Origin: Lewinella sp. IMCC34191
Lineage (GTDB): Bacteria > Bacteroidota > Bacteroidia > Chitinophagales > Saprospiraceae
Direction of reading: 5' to 3'
Assembly (NCBI RefSeq): GCF_003390935.1
Contig: NZ_QNQZ01000004.1
Location: 62,001-126,000, forward strand
Length of the DNA: 64,000 nucleotides
The notes below the pieces were generated by a model. The model did not search any database. It was given only the letters and a program-made list of their open reading frames with translations, and was not told the origin of the DNA. The translations under genes and the position numbers were made by a program. Shown piece after piece: positions 51,711 to 60,497 of the stretch. How positions within the stretch are numbered: the stretch's first letter is position 1; each line of letters begins with the position of its first letter.

Positions 51711-51717
51711 GGGCGAG

Positions 51718-52299
51718 CTAGTTTTCGGAATCCACCATCATCTCCTCGGGTTCCCCGATCGTGTTTTCGGGCAACTTGAATTCCTTGGGTTGGGGCAGAT
51801 CGTTCATCGACCGGATACCGAAATAGTCCATAAACTTTTCCGTCACGCCGTAGAGCAGAGGCTTCCCTACGCTATCGGCCCGGCCGGTAATGGTAACAAG
51901 CTCCTTTTCCAATAGTTTCTGGATCGCATAGTCACAACTCACCCCACGGATTTTCTCCAGGTCCGACCGTGTCACCGGCTGTTTGTAAGCGATAATGCTC
52001 AGCGTTTCCAGTGCCGACCGGCTCAATTTCTTCGTGCTCTGCTGCCGCAGGTGCGTCCCGATGGTCTGATGGTACGTTCCCTTGGTCATAAACTGGTATC
52101 CTCCGGCAATGGCCACCACCTCGAAGCTGTGCTCCGCGTGATCATACCGCCGCCGTAGCTCCTCGATGGCCTGTAGCAGGGTCTCGTCGTTGAACTCCAC
52201 ACCGACACTTTCCCGAAGCACCGCCCGCATTTCCTCCAGGGTGATGGGCTGGGGAGCGGCGAAGATGAGGGCTTCTACGTGTTGGGGGAGGGATTGCAT
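51718..52299 (-). CDS. scpB: Segregation and condensation protein ScpB
   Basis: A 193-residue protein with two winged-helix domains: HVEALIFAAPQPITLEEM at the N-terminus, and the ScpB signature LSRSALETLSIIAYKQPVTR followed by IRGVSCDYAIQKLLEK. ScpB joins ScpA and SMC in the bacterial condensin. scpA and smc are outside the window. The C-terminal tail is acidic (EPEEMMVDSEN). Confidence 0.95.
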   Translation of the reverse strand: MQSLPQHVEALIFAAPQPITLEEMRAVLRESVGVEFNDETLLQAIEELRRRYDHAEHSFEVVAIAGGYQFMTKGTYHQTIGTHLRQQSTKKLSRSALETLSIIAYKQPVTRSDLEKIRGVSCDYAIQKLLEKELVTITGRADSVGKPLLYGVTEKFMDYFGIRSMNDLPQPKEFKLPENTIGEPEEMMVDSEN

Positions 52300-52488
52300 T
52301 GTCGGGTGTCGGTTATAGGGGGTTAGTTGTCGGGGGTCGGGTATCTGGTGTTAGGGGTTTGTGATACAGCATGGTCTTTATGCAACCTGGGTTAAATGCA
52401 CAGCCATCTACCGCGAGCGAAGCGAGTCTCTTCCGGGAAGCGCGGCGACCCTCTAACACACTAACAAAGGAGCACAGCGACCCTCGAC
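52300..52488. repeat. Intergenic G/T-rich degenerate repeat tract
   Basis: About 190 bp without a gene. From 52311 to 52362 the plus strand is a run of GGGTGTCGG, GGGGTCGGG and GGTGTTAGGGG-like words, strongly G/T-biased. The remainder contains GCGAGCGAAGCGAG and no feature I can name. Confidence 0.45.
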
Positions 52489-52926
52489 CTACTCTTCCTC
52501 AAAGTTATCCCGAATGTGTTGCAGGATATTTTGCAAGCGGTTGAAGTCGTCTTCGGTGAGCCCTTCCCAGGTTTGTTGGCGGAGCTCCTTGACGTAGGGG
52601 GTGATGCGGTCGTGAACGTCCTTACCGTTCTTAGTGATGCAGACCAGGTAGCGGCGGCGATCGTTGGGGAAGCGGCGGCGTTCGACCAGCTTTTTCTTGG
52701 CGAGCTTGTCGATGATGCGGCTGACGGTGGGGGCGTCCTTATAGGTACCGTTGGCCAGTTCCGTCTGGCTGGCATCGCCGCTATTGTACAGGCGATCGAG
52801 CAACACCCATTGCTCCGTACTGATGTCGATCCCCTCCTCACGGAAAGCGCGGAGGTAATGTTGTTTCAGAAGGCGAGTGGTGCGGTCCAAAATGGTACCG
52901 ACGTTGGGGTAAGCCAAAGGTTTCAC
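52489..52926 (-). CDS. MarR-family transcriptional regulator
   Basis: A 145-residue winged-helix protein with MarR hallmarks: ISTEQWVLLDRLY, recognition region KDAPTVSRIIDKLAKKKLVERR and wing PNDRRRYLVCITKNG. It likely binds DNA as a dimer and responds to a small ligand. It starts 5 nt after the stop of an alpha/beta hydrolase gene, and a TACCTTAG element overlaps that junction, so it may be transcribed both from the hydrolase mRNA and from its own promoter. Confidence 0.92.
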   Translation of the reverse strand: MKPLAYPNVGTILDRTTRLLKQHYLRAFREEGIDISTEQWVLLDRLYNSGDASQTELANGTYKDAPTVSRIIDKLAKKKLVERRRFPNDRRRYLVCITKNGKDVHDRITPYVKELRQQTWEGLTEDDFNRLQNILQHIRDNFEEE

Positions 52927-52931
52927 ATCGG

Positions 52932-52939
52932 CTAAGGTA
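52932..52939 (-). promoter_or_regulatory. Possible -7 promoter element abutting the MarR start codon
   Basis: On the minus strand this reads TACCTTAG, one base from TAnnTTTG, ending 5 nt before the ATG at 52926 and overlapping the hydrolase stop codon. Confidence 0.35.
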
Positions 52940-53777
52940 AGACAGAGACCAAACTATTTCGATAGTATTCGGCAAGTAATCGCTCCGGCAACCAGTGACT
53001 ACCGGGGTAGTGGTGCAGATCGACCGAGGGTAAAGGTTCGTACATACGGGTCAGGCGATCGTGGTGAAGCAGCGGATCCTTATCCCCCACGAAAACCGTG
53101 CAGCGGATATTTCGCTCGTTGAGCGCGCGCTCGAATGCTTCCGGAGAGGGCGGAAATTTAAGCACGCTGCGCAGGGTACCGGCGAGCCGGCGGCGGAAGG
53201 GACGATCGTTCAAATTGTATTTGAGGTACTCGGCCGAATACCCATTTATGATGCCGCGCTTCTGGAGCCACTTCGACATGCGCAGTATGGCCCGCGGCCG
53301 CTCCGTCAACCGGGCCAGCGGACGAACGAGGCGGGAAGGCAGCGTATCTATCCAATTCGTATACCGGCCGCCCGCCCCGTCCGGAGCGACTAATGCCAGG
53401 TCCTGCAGTTGATCGTGTTGAAGACCATTCAGACAGGCACTCAGGTATCGTCCGCCGAGGCTGTGACCGAGTAGAAACACCGGCCGGTCGGCAAAACGAT
53501 CCAGCAATTGCTGTAATAAACCGGTCATCTCGTCGATGTCGTAGCGGTCGCTGTACCATTCCGTCTTACCGTGGTAGGGCAGGTCGGGGGCCAGCGTAGT
53601 GAATTGATCCCCGAGATTCAAGCCCAACCGCTCCATGCGGGCTCCGTTGCGGCCAAAGCCGTGCAGCGCCAGTAATATGGCCCGGCCGGTACCGTACTGC
53701 CGGACGTACAAACGATCGTCGGGGGCATCCGGGTCTTTTTTCGGCTTGGTTGCGGTGAGCCAGAAATGCGTATTCAT
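52932..53777 (-). CDS. Alpha/beta hydrolase
   Basis: A 281-residue alpha/beta-hydrolase-fold protein: LLALHGFGRNG (oxyanion region), nucleophile elbow GHSLGG (Ser), an acid residue probably in VGDKDPLLHH, and the catalytic His in GSHWLPERLL. The substrate is unknown; esterase or lipase-like activity is likely. There is no signal peptide. MarR follows within 5 bp, so the regulator may control this gene. Confidence 0.88.
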   Translation of the reverse strand: MNTHFWLTATKPKKDPDAPDDRLYVRQYGTGRAILLALHGFGRNGARMERLGLNLGDQFTTLAPDLPYHGKTEWYSDRYDIDEMTGLLQQLLDRFADRPVFLLGHSLGGRYLSACLNGLQHDQLQDLALVAPDGAGGRYTNWIDTLPSRLVRPLARLTERPRAILRMSKWLQKRGIINGYSAEYLKYNLNDRPFRRRLAGTLRSVLKFPPSPEAFERALNERNIRCTVFVGDKDPLLHHDRLTRMYEPLPSVDLHHYPGSHWLPERLLAEYYRNSLVSVLP

Positions 53778-53889
53778 GAAAGCGGTACACTAGATTCGAT
53801 TGGGGAACAGCGTAACCAAGGGAAAGTATTAATGCCGGCCCGGGCGAAACTTTCCAAAAGCCCAAAACTCCGTCCAAACTGACACCTGA

Positions 53890-54687
53890 CTAAACCTCCA
53901 CCCCTTCCACTCCCATTCCAAACAGGGCGAAGTCGAAGCGCGTCGGATCGTCCGCGTCGAACCGGCGAAGATTATCCGTAAGTTCCACAACGGCGAGCCA
54001 ATCGCACTGCTTGCGACGCAGTAAGCCCAACGATCGCCCTACCCGCTCCACGTGAACGTCCAGCGGCATACAGAGCTGATCGGGGCGGATACGCTGCCAC
54101 TGTCCGAAGTCTACGCCCCGGTCGTCCTGGCGCACCATCCAGCGTAGGAACATACAAAGTCGCTTACACCGGGATTTGCGGGCGGGCGTGGCGACGTGCT
54201 TACGGGTACGGTGGGGGGCATCCGGCAGACTGAAAAAATAATCGTGAAAGCCTCGTAAAGCGGGCTCGATATTCTGGCTGTCCGGACTTAAGTAGCGGGC
54301 AAAGGCGTCCTCGAGGCTGTCGTGGCGGTGGTAGTACCAGTGCAGCCACTGCAAAAAGTAGCGGGTATCGGTATGGTTAAAGGTGCGGTGCTTCCACTGA
54401 CCCAACTCGCGGTCGATGGTATCGGTACAGTTGCCGCACTCCATGATGAAGCGGTAGGGTTGGCCGCCCATGGCTTCAATGAGCTGTTCCCCTTTGTCGA
54501 TGATGGTGGCGCGACGCCCCCAGGCCAGCATCGCCACCCAGAAACCGATGATCTCCCGGTCGCGCGGGTCATCGAAGGCGTGGACCAGCCCGATCGGATC
54601 GTCCGGGATAAATTCCGGGCGATTATACCGATCGTGATAGTGCTCTAATACTTCCCGCTGCCACTCTTTTCCTCTGCGTCGACCCAC
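53890..54687 (-). CDS. TIGR02757 (DUF2400) family protein
   Basis: A 265-residue protein. Recognisable family segments are NRPEFIPDDPIGLVHAFDDP, DREIIGFWVAMLAWGRRATI, then the C-terminal metal- or DNA-binding-like part CMFLRWMVRQDDRGVDFGQW and LCMPLDVHVERVGRSLGLL. The fold is thought to be related to HhH-GPD-type DNA glycosylases, but the function is not established. There is no signal peptide. It stands between the hydrolase and a small lipoprotein gene on the same strand, with gaps of 112 bp and 34 bp. Confidence 0.88.
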   Translation of the reverse strand: MGRRRGKEWQREVLEHYHDRYNRPEFIPDDPIGLVHAFDDPRDREIIGFWVAMLAWGRRATIIDKGEQLIEAMGGQPYRFIMECGNCTDTIDRELGQWKHRTFNHTDTRYFLQWLHWYYHRHDSLEDAFARYLSPDSQNIEPALRGFHDYFFSLPDAPHRTRKHVATPARKSRCKRLCMFLRWMVRQDDRGVDFGQWQRIRPDQLCMPLDVHVERVGRSLGLLRRKQCDWLAVVELTDNLRRFDADDPTRFDFALFGMGVEGVEV

Positions 54688-54721
54688 GGATAATCTACCC
54701 GCCAGCCGGCAAAAGGTTGGG

Positions 54722-55138
54722 TCAGTTCCCGACCAAGCGCAGGTAATCCGTGAGGACTGCCGCGACGGCCTCGCGCTGCGTGTCCGTGGTCAATTCAAGG
54801 GTATCGTTGCCGCTGCCTAGCTGATCCCGTAGCCGACGCGCTTCCGTAGTCGAAAGGACCCGGCCGTCCAGCAGGAGTTCCGCGCGATCCTCAAGCCAGT
54901 TATTCCGGATGAGCAGCTCGTGCTCGCCTTCGAGATCGCCGTGCCGGAATACGTCGATGCCCTCCTCCACGGTGGTACTCCGGTAGTCCCGGCTGCGGGT
55001 GTTCATGAAGAAGAGGTGGTCCGGATCGCTTACGTAGTTATCCCCCCGTTCGGCACGCCGGTTGCGGGTGTCGCCGTCGCAGGCCGTCATGAGTATACAC
55101 AGCATACAGCCGGAGAGTAGCCAAAGCAGGTGGTTCAT
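54722..55138 (-). CDS. Small hypothetical lipoprotein
   Basis: A 138-residue protein with a lipoprotein signal peptide (LLWLLSGCMLCILMTAC; lipobox LMTAC, Cys about 20). The mature part is hydrophilic and probably mixed alpha/beta; it includes NYVSDPDHLFFMNTRSRDY and a C-terminal segment with TDTQREAVAAVLTDYLRL. I recognise no family. After the lipid anchor, the residues are D-G-D, which favours retention signals in some bacteria, but sorting in Bacteroidota differs. Confidence 0.7.
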   Translation of the reverse strand: MNHLLWLLSGCMLCILMTACDGDTRNRRAERGDNYVSDPDHLFFMNTRSRDYRSTTVEEGIDVFRHGDLEGEHELLIRNNWLEDRAELLLDGRVLSTTEARRLRDQLGSGNDTLELTTDTQREAVAAVLTDYLRLVGN

Positions 55139-55306
55139 GGCTACCTAAATAATAAGGTCCGGACTTTAGTTCGCGCTTAACCTTTTAGCGCTCGATCGGC
55201 CCCTGCTCCCCGGAGTGCCTTGAACTACTCCTTATTATCCGGGTGCCGTCCTGCGGTGTACAAACGCTCGCTCGGTGACCCGGTTCGGAAAACCCACGCC
55301 AGCCCT

Positions 55307-55314
55307 TACCTTCG
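55307..55314 (+). promoter_or_regulatory. Predicted -7 promoter element for the acylase-transporter cluster
   Basis: TACCTTCG followed by CG, the TTCG variant of TAnnTTTG, 18 nt before the ATG at 55333. Confidence 0.45.
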
Positions 55315-55332
55315 CGGTCCTTATCCTTGATT

Positions 55333-57753
55333 ATGCGCTGGACCGTTCCGATCATTTCCGCCCTTCTCCTGATCGGCTGGTTAGCCCTGGGAAGTATAGC
55401 GGGGCTGTTCGGACTTCCCCTACCGGCCCTGGGGCCCTTCTTCAACCCGGCGCGCGGGTTCTGGCAAAATACCGGAGAAGGCGACCGAACGGAGGAGCTG
55501 AACTTTAATCTGGACAACCCCATCGCCCGCGGAGAGATCCACTTCGACGACCGGGGCGTTCCGCATATCATTGCCGGCAGCCAGGAGAGTGCCATTTTCC
55601 TGCAGGGCTACGTCAATGCCTACGACCGGCTTTGGCAAATGGACATCAGCACGCGCTCCACCGAGGGCTCGCTGTCGGAGGTGCTGGGAGCAAGCATGAA
55701 AGAACGCGACCTGCGGCAGATTCGCAGCGGGTACCGGGAAATGGCCGAGCGGATGGTCGACACGATCCGGGCGGATTTCCCCGAGGACTACCGGATCCTC
55801 ACCGCCTACGCAGACGGGATCAATGCCTACCTGGACCAGCTTGAACCGGAAGCGTATCCTTTAGAATACAAGCTGCTGGGACACGAGCCCATCCGTTGGA
55901 CGCCCTACCGGATCGCCCTGTTGACCAAAGGAATGTCGTCAGGGCTTAGCGGAGGGTACAGTGATGCACAGAGTACGGCGACCCTGAAAAAGTTAGGCCG
56001 GGAGGAGTTCGACCGCCTCTTTCCCGAGCGCTTTCCGGAGGCCAGTCCGGTCGTACCGGATGCGGAGACTCCGGTAAGTGAGCTTTCGATGCTGCCGTTG
56101 GAAAGGTCTTTACCTGCGCTCCGCCGCCCTCCTTTTGACCGGATCGATACGAATGCCTTCCGCTACTTTCCACTGGACCCGGACAACGGCAGCAACAACT
56201 GGGCCGTAGGACCGGGGCGTTCCAATACCCGGCTGCCGCTGCTGGCTAACGATCCGCACCTGTCTTTGACCTACCCCAGCGTGTGGTACGAGGTGCAGAT
56301 CACCTACCCGGGATGCAACGCGCGGGGCGTCGGCCTGGCGGGGGCCCCGGGCATTATGATCGGCTTTAACGATTACGTAGCCTGGGGAGAAACCAACGTC
56401 GGGCACGACGTCACCGACTGGTACCGCATCACGTGGACGGACAGCTCCCGCACCGAATACCTGCTCGACGGGGAACCTATGCCGGCGACCATTCGAACGG
56501 ACACGCTGCGGATCAAGGGGGAAGAAGAGACCATCGTTCGAACGCCCTATACGGTATTCGGTCCGGTGCCCTTCACGGAGGGACCGTACGCCGATATGGC
56601 CATGCGTTGGCGCGCGCAGGACAGTCCCCGGAAAGCGGTACGCCCCCACACCATCCTGCGCACTTTCCTCGACCTGATGGAGAGTCGGAACTACGAAGAT
56701 TACGTTTCGGCCCTGAAGGGCTACGTCGACCCGGCGCAGAACTTCGTCTTTGCCGCCCGGGACGGCGATATTGCCATCCGGCCGAACGGCTTTTTCCCGT
56801 TGCGCGAGGAGGAAGAGGGGCGGTTCATCCGGGAGGGGGACAGCCTGAAGAATGCCTGGAAAGGTTGGATACCCTTCGCGGAGCGGCCGGTGCAGTACAA
56901 TCCGGCGCGGGGTTACGTAAGCTCGGCGAATCAGGTGACCACCGGCCCGAACTACCCTTACTACTACCTGGGTCGCTTTGATGAGTACCGGGGCCGGTAC
57001 ATCAACCGCGTACTGGACCGTCAGCCTACGATGAACCAGCGGCGGATGAAGGAGCTGCAGCTGGACGACTATTCGCTCCTAGCGGAGGAATTATCTCCTT
57101 TTCTATTGGCCCGCATCAACCGGCGCGCACTGGACGAAGACGGGCAGCGCCTGTTGCGTATCCTCTCGGAGTGGGACTACCGCTACACGGGAGAGAGCCG
57201 GGCCCCTACCCTCTTCGATGCCTGGCGGAACCGGCTGTACCGCCTGACCTTCGATGAGTTTCCGGAAGACGGCGAGTTGCTGTATCCGGAGTGGTGGAAA
57301 CTGACCGACCTGCTGGAGAACCGACCGGACGACATCATCTTCGACATCGACAGCACGACCTTCCGGGAAACCGGTGCCACCCTGGTGCAGCGGTCCTTCG
57401 AGGAGATCCTCGACGAACTGGACGGCGGTTTGCCCCTCACCTGGGCGGATGAGCGCGATGCGCGGATCTACCACATCGCCCGTATCCCGGGCCTGGGATC
57501 GGAACAGATTAATACCGGTGGCGCACGCATGACCCCCCGGGTGGTGGCTGACGGCTTCGGCGCCAGCTGGCGGATGGTCGTGGAATTAGGTGACTCCCCC
57601 CGGGGCTGGGGTGCTTTGCCGGGCGGCGCGTCCGGTAATCCGGGGAGTGAATTTTACGACAACGGCTTCGAAGAGTGGGCCGAGGGACGCTACCACGAAC
57701 TGACCCTGGCTAGGATGCCCGTGGAACCGATCGGCAGCTGGATCTTTGAATAA
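55333..57753 (+). CDS. Penicillin acylase family (Ntn-hydrolase) protein
   Basis: An 806-residue precursor from ATG 55333; an in-frame TTG two codons earlier is not preferred. An N-terminal hydrophobic segment (IISALLLIGWLALGSIAGLF) anchors or exports it. The alpha subunit follows (IHFDDRGVPHIIAGSQESAIFL), then the self-processing site with the nucleophilic Ser: DNGSNNWAVGPGRS, followed by LLANDPHLSLTYPSVWYEVQ. The family hydrolyses amide bonds of beta-lactams, acyl-homoserine lactones or other N-acyl compounds after autocatalytic cleavage. The natural substrate is unknown. A small membrane protein gene starts 5 bp after its stop. Confidence 0.92.
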   Translation: MRWTVPIISALLLIGWLALGSIAGLFGLPLPALGPFFNPARGFWQNTGEGDRTEELNFNLDNPIARGEIHFDDRGVPHIIAGSQESAIFLQGYVNAYDRLWQMDISTRSTEGSLSEVLGASMKERDLRQIRSGYREMAERMVDTIRADFPEDYRILTAYADGINAYLDQLEPEAYPLEYKLLGHEPIRWTPYRIALLTKGMSSGLSGGYSDAQSTATLKKLGREEFDRLFPERFPEASPVVPDAETPVSELSMLPLERSLPALRRPPFDRIDTNAFRYFPLDPDNGSNNWAVGPGRSNTRLPLLANDPHLSLTYPSVWYEVQITYPGCNARGVGLAGAPGIMIGFNDYVAWGETNVGHDVTDWYRITWTDSSRTEYLLDGEPMPATIRTDTLRIKGEEETIVRTPYTVFGPVPFTEGPYADMAMRWRAQDSPRKAVRPHTILRTFLDLMESRNYEDYVSALKGYVDPAQNFVFAARDGDIAIRPNGFFPLREEEEGRFIREGDSLKNAWKGWIPFAERPVQYNPARGYVSSANQVTTGPNYPYYYLGRFDEYRGRYINRVLDRQPTMNQRRMKELQLDDYSLLAEELSPFLLARINRRALDEDGQRLLRILSEWDYRYTGESRAPTLFDAWRNRLYRLTFDEFPEDGELLYPEWWKLTDLLENRPDDIIFDIDSTTFRETGATLVQRSFEEILDELDGGLPLTWADERDARIYHIARIPGLGSEQINTGGARMTPRVVADGFGASWRMVVELGDSPRGWGALPGGASGNPGSEFYDNGFEEWAEGRYHELTLARMPVEPIGSWIFE

Positions 57754-57758
57754 CGAAT

Positions 57759-58118
57759 ATGTACCGCTTCTTTCTTCTCCTGTCTACCCTGCTCGTCTGC
57801 ACGCTGTGCCTGTACCTGGATGCCAGCTGGTACGCCCCGGCCCTGGCCTGCGTGGCCTTGGGATTTTTGTACCCGGTGTGGCGGCGCGGCGGATTCTACT
57901 TTCCCTTCCTGGCCGCGGTGATGGTCTGGGGCTGCTACGCCGGCTACCTGCACCTGTTTTCGGAGGGCCGGTTGGGCGACCGGCTGGCGGTGACTTTCGG
58001 GGTGCCGACCGGATGGGTGCTCGTGGTGATCACGGCCCTATTTGGGGGGATCACGGCGGGCCTTGGCGGGCTGTTCGGCGCCTCGGTGCGAATCGCACTG
58101 GCCGGCGGTAAGCGGTAA
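57759..58118 (+). CDS. Small hypothetical membrane protein
   Basis: A 119-residue protein with about four hydrophobic helices (YRFFLLLSTLLVCTLCLYL; PFLAAVMVWGCYAGYLHLF; GWVLVVITALFGGITAGLGG) and a basic C-terminus (GGKR). I recognise no family. It begins 5 bp after the acylase stop, so it is almost certainly co-expressed. The following gene is 128 bp further, with a promoter-like TAATTTTG covering this gene's stop codon. Confidence 0.7.
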   Translation: MYRFFLLLSTLLVCTLCLYLDASWYAPALACVALGFLYPVWRRGGFYFPFLAAVMVWGCYAGYLHLFSEGRLGDRLAVTFGVPTGWVLVVITALFGGITAGLGGLFGASVRIALAGGKR

Positions 58119-58123
58119 TTTTG
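58116..58123 (+). promoter_or_regulatory. Possible -7 promoter element for the POT transporter
   Basis: TAATTTTG, a full TAnnTTTG match that includes the stop codon of the preceding gene, with a leader of about 120 nt. Confidence 0.35.
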
Positions 58124-58246
58124 TTTCTTTGGTGCGGTTCACCCCGGATGAAGCGGCGGACCGCACGGATGTTCCACGGCGAGCCTCCCGACAACATCTT
58201 GATATTCGCGGCGCTATCCGCCGGCACCAACCTTAACCAAAACTGA

Positions 58247-60079
58247 ATGGATACTACCACCCTACGGCACCCGGAAGACGGGGGCAGCATCTTCGGCCAC
58301 CGGCCCGGACTCTTCGTACTCTTCTTCACGGAGATGTGGGAGCGCTTCAGTTACTACGGGATGCGGGTTTTGTTGGTCGTTTTCCTGGTGAACATCGCCT
58401 TCGGCGATACCCCCTGGGAACGGGCGGATGCCCTGGCGTTATACGGTATCTACACGGGCCTGGTCTACTTTACACCGATGATCGGCGGTATCCTGGCCGA
58501 CCGCTTGCTGGGCTACCGTAAGGCCGTCGTGCTCGGGGCCTTCATCATGACGCTGGGCCACGCGGCCATGGCCTTTGAAACCTCGCTGCTTTTCTATACG
58601 GGCTTAGGGCTGCTGATCGTAGGCAACGGCCTGTTTAAGCCAAACATCTCTTCCATCGTCGGGCAGCTCTACGACAAGGATACCGAGCGTAAGGACGGAG
58701 CGTACACCATCTTCTACATGGGCATCAACGCGGGGGCATTCCTCGGTATCCTGCTGTGTAGCTACTACGGCGAGAGTGCGGACTGGGGTTACGGCTACGG
58801 CTTCGGGCTGGCCGGGATTTTCATGTTTATCGGACTGGTGCAGTTCTGGTTTGCCCAGGACATCTTCGGCGATATCGGCTTGTCGCCCCGGCAAACGCGG
58901 GAATTGGAAGCCAGCAAATCCGAAGTAACAGCGTCCCGGGCGGTGGAACCGGAAGGCTTCACCGTGGATGCATCCATAGCGCCGGTAGAGGCGGAGGACG
59001 ACTTTACCCCATCGGTAGGCGGTGACGACGACGGTCAGCGGGCCTTGGTGTGGGCGGGCATCGGCTTGGCCGTAGCGGCGATATTCTATTTCCTCATTAC
59101 CGCCTTTGCCGAACCGCAGGCGAATGCATTACAGACCCTTAGCCGGGAGTTCATGCCGCCCCTCATCCTCGGGGCCGTGGTCGGCTTCGTGGGCTGGATC
59201 GTTGCCGATAAGTCGCTGACCAAAGTGGAGCGTGACCGGGTCTGGTCGATCGTGATCTTCAGCTTCTTCATCATCTTTTTCTGGTGGGCGTTCGAGCAAG
59301 CCGGCGGATCGATGACCATCTTCGCGCTCGACTACACCGAACGGAATCTGACGGGTGAGGGGGCTACCTACTTCCGAATCGCGAATACGGCGATTACCGT
59401 CATTCCGGTGATGGTACTGACCTGGGTACTGTTCAAGCTCTTCACCATTACGTTCAAAAACTACAGCCTATCTAACATCGTGTTAGGCTTGGCTTTCGTC
59501 ATCATCTGGATTTTGATCGGTAACATGCTGTACGAGCAGTTTACGCAGGCTGCCCCGGAGGTACCGGCGGGATGGTTCCAGATCTTCAATAGTCTCTTCA
59601 TTATTTGCTTCGCGCCGGCCTTTGCCAAACTGTGGGAGCGCAAGATTTCCTTCCTGCGGCGGGGACCCATCAAATTTGCGCTGGGGCTTACCCTGCTCGG
59701 TTTGGGTTTTGCCATCCTGGCCGTAGGCTCCCTGAGTATCCCCGACGGGGCCAAGACGGCCAGCGTTTCCATGTTCTGGCTGATCGCGGCTTACCTCTTC
59801 CACACCCTCGGTGAACTGTGTATATCCCCGGTGGGCCTCAGCTACGTATCCAAGCTCGCGCCCGTACGACTGGTGGGACTCATGTTCGGCGTATTCTTCG
59901 TGGCCAACTTCATTGCCAATTTCGCGGCCGGTCTGACGGGGTCGTACATCGACGAGATTGCGGAGGCGGTTGGATTGAGTGGCTTTTTTGGCATCTTCGC
60001 CGCGGTACCGATTACCGCTGCACTGATCTTCGTAGCCATCTCCGGCTGGATGAAAAAGATGATGCATGGCATCGAATAG
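58247..60079 (+). CDS. POT/PTR-family proton-coupled peptide transporter
   Basis: A 610-residue MFS protein with about 14 membrane helices. The POT motif is FFTEMWERFSYYGMR (E-x-x-E-R-F-x-Y-Y-G), followed by YFTPMIGGILADRLLGYRK and GNGLFKPNISSIVGQLY. A hydrophilic loop of about 60 residues lies between the N- and C-terminal bundles (about 220-270). These transporters import di- and tripeptides with protons. Its location downstream of a secreted acylase suggests uptake of the hydrolysis products. The end overlaps the next gene by 14 bp. Confidence 0.93.
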   Translation: MDTTTLRHPEDGGSIFGHRPGLFVLFFTEMWERFSYYGMRVLLVVFLVNIAFGDTPWERADALALYGIYTGLVYFTPMIGGILADRLLGYRKAVVLGAFIMTLGHAAMAFETSLLFYTGLGLLIVGNGLFKPNISSIVGQLYDKDTERKDGAYTIFYMGINAGAFLGILLCSYYGESADWGYGYGFGLAGIFMFIGLVQFWFAQDIFGDIGLSPRQTRELEASKSEVTASRAVEPEGFTVDASIAPVEAEDDFTPSVGGDDDGQRALVWAGIGLAVAAIFYFLITAFAEPQANALQTLSREFMPPLILGAVVGFVGWIVADKSLTKVERDRVWSIVIFSFFIIFFWWAFEQAGGSMTIFALDYTERNLTGEGATYFRIANTAITVIPVMVLTWVLFKLFTITFKNYSLSNIVLGLAFVIIWILIGNMLYEQFTQAAPEVPAGWFQIFNSLFIICFAPAFAKLWERKISFLRRGPIKFALGLTLLGLGFAILAVGSLSIPDGAKTASVSMFWLIAAYLFHTLGELCISPVGLSYVSKLAPVRLVGLMFGVFFVANFIANFAAGLTGSYIDEIAEAVGLSGFFGIFAAVPITAALIFVAISGWMKKMMHGIE

Positions 60080-60494
60080 GTGGTTCCAGCAATTGCAGAC
60101 GATTTTCTACGCCCTGCTGATGGCGCAGCTCATCTACGCGGTAGTGGTCTGGTTTCTGATTCGCGGGGAAGAGGCCCGCTTCTTTATGGACCCGCAGGCG
60201 GATCTGTACATCCTGGCCGGTTACGCGCTCTGCATGGTGGGGGGGGCCTGGTTCCTGGATCAGTTTCGCGCCAGGACGGTAACGAAGCAGAAGAACATCC
60301 GCGACCGGGCGGCCAGCAGCTACCGGGCTACGGTTTTTATCCGGCTCGCCATTCTGGAAAGCGCGACCCTGCTGATCACTACCATCGCGCTACTGACCTA
60401 TAATTACGAGGCGTTGGGATTGGTGTGCCTGATGCTGGGTGCGTTTTGGTACTTCCGGCCTACGGTGCTGCAGTTTACGGAGCGGTATGTGTGA
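60066..60494 (+). CDS. Small hypothetical membrane protein downstream of the POT transporter
   Basis: A 142-residue protein with four predicted membrane helices (IFYALLMAQLIYAVVVWFLI; LYILAGYALCMVGGAWFL; LAILESATLLITTIALLTY; GLVCLMLGAFWYFRPTVLQF) and a basic cytoplasmic loop (RARTVTKQKNIRDRAASSYR). No named family is recognised. It starts inside the end of the POT gene (14-bp overlap), implying translational coupling and possibly a functional link. A heptad inverted-repeat tract begins 4 bp after its stop. Confidence 0.75.
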   Translation: MASNRWFQQLQTIFYALLMAQLIYAVVVWFLIRGEEARFFMDPQADLYILAGYALCMVGGAWFLDQFRARTVTKQKNIRDRAASSYRATVFIRLAILESATLLITTIALLTYNYEALGLVCLMLGAFWYFRPTVLQFTERYV

Positions 60495-60497
60495 AGG

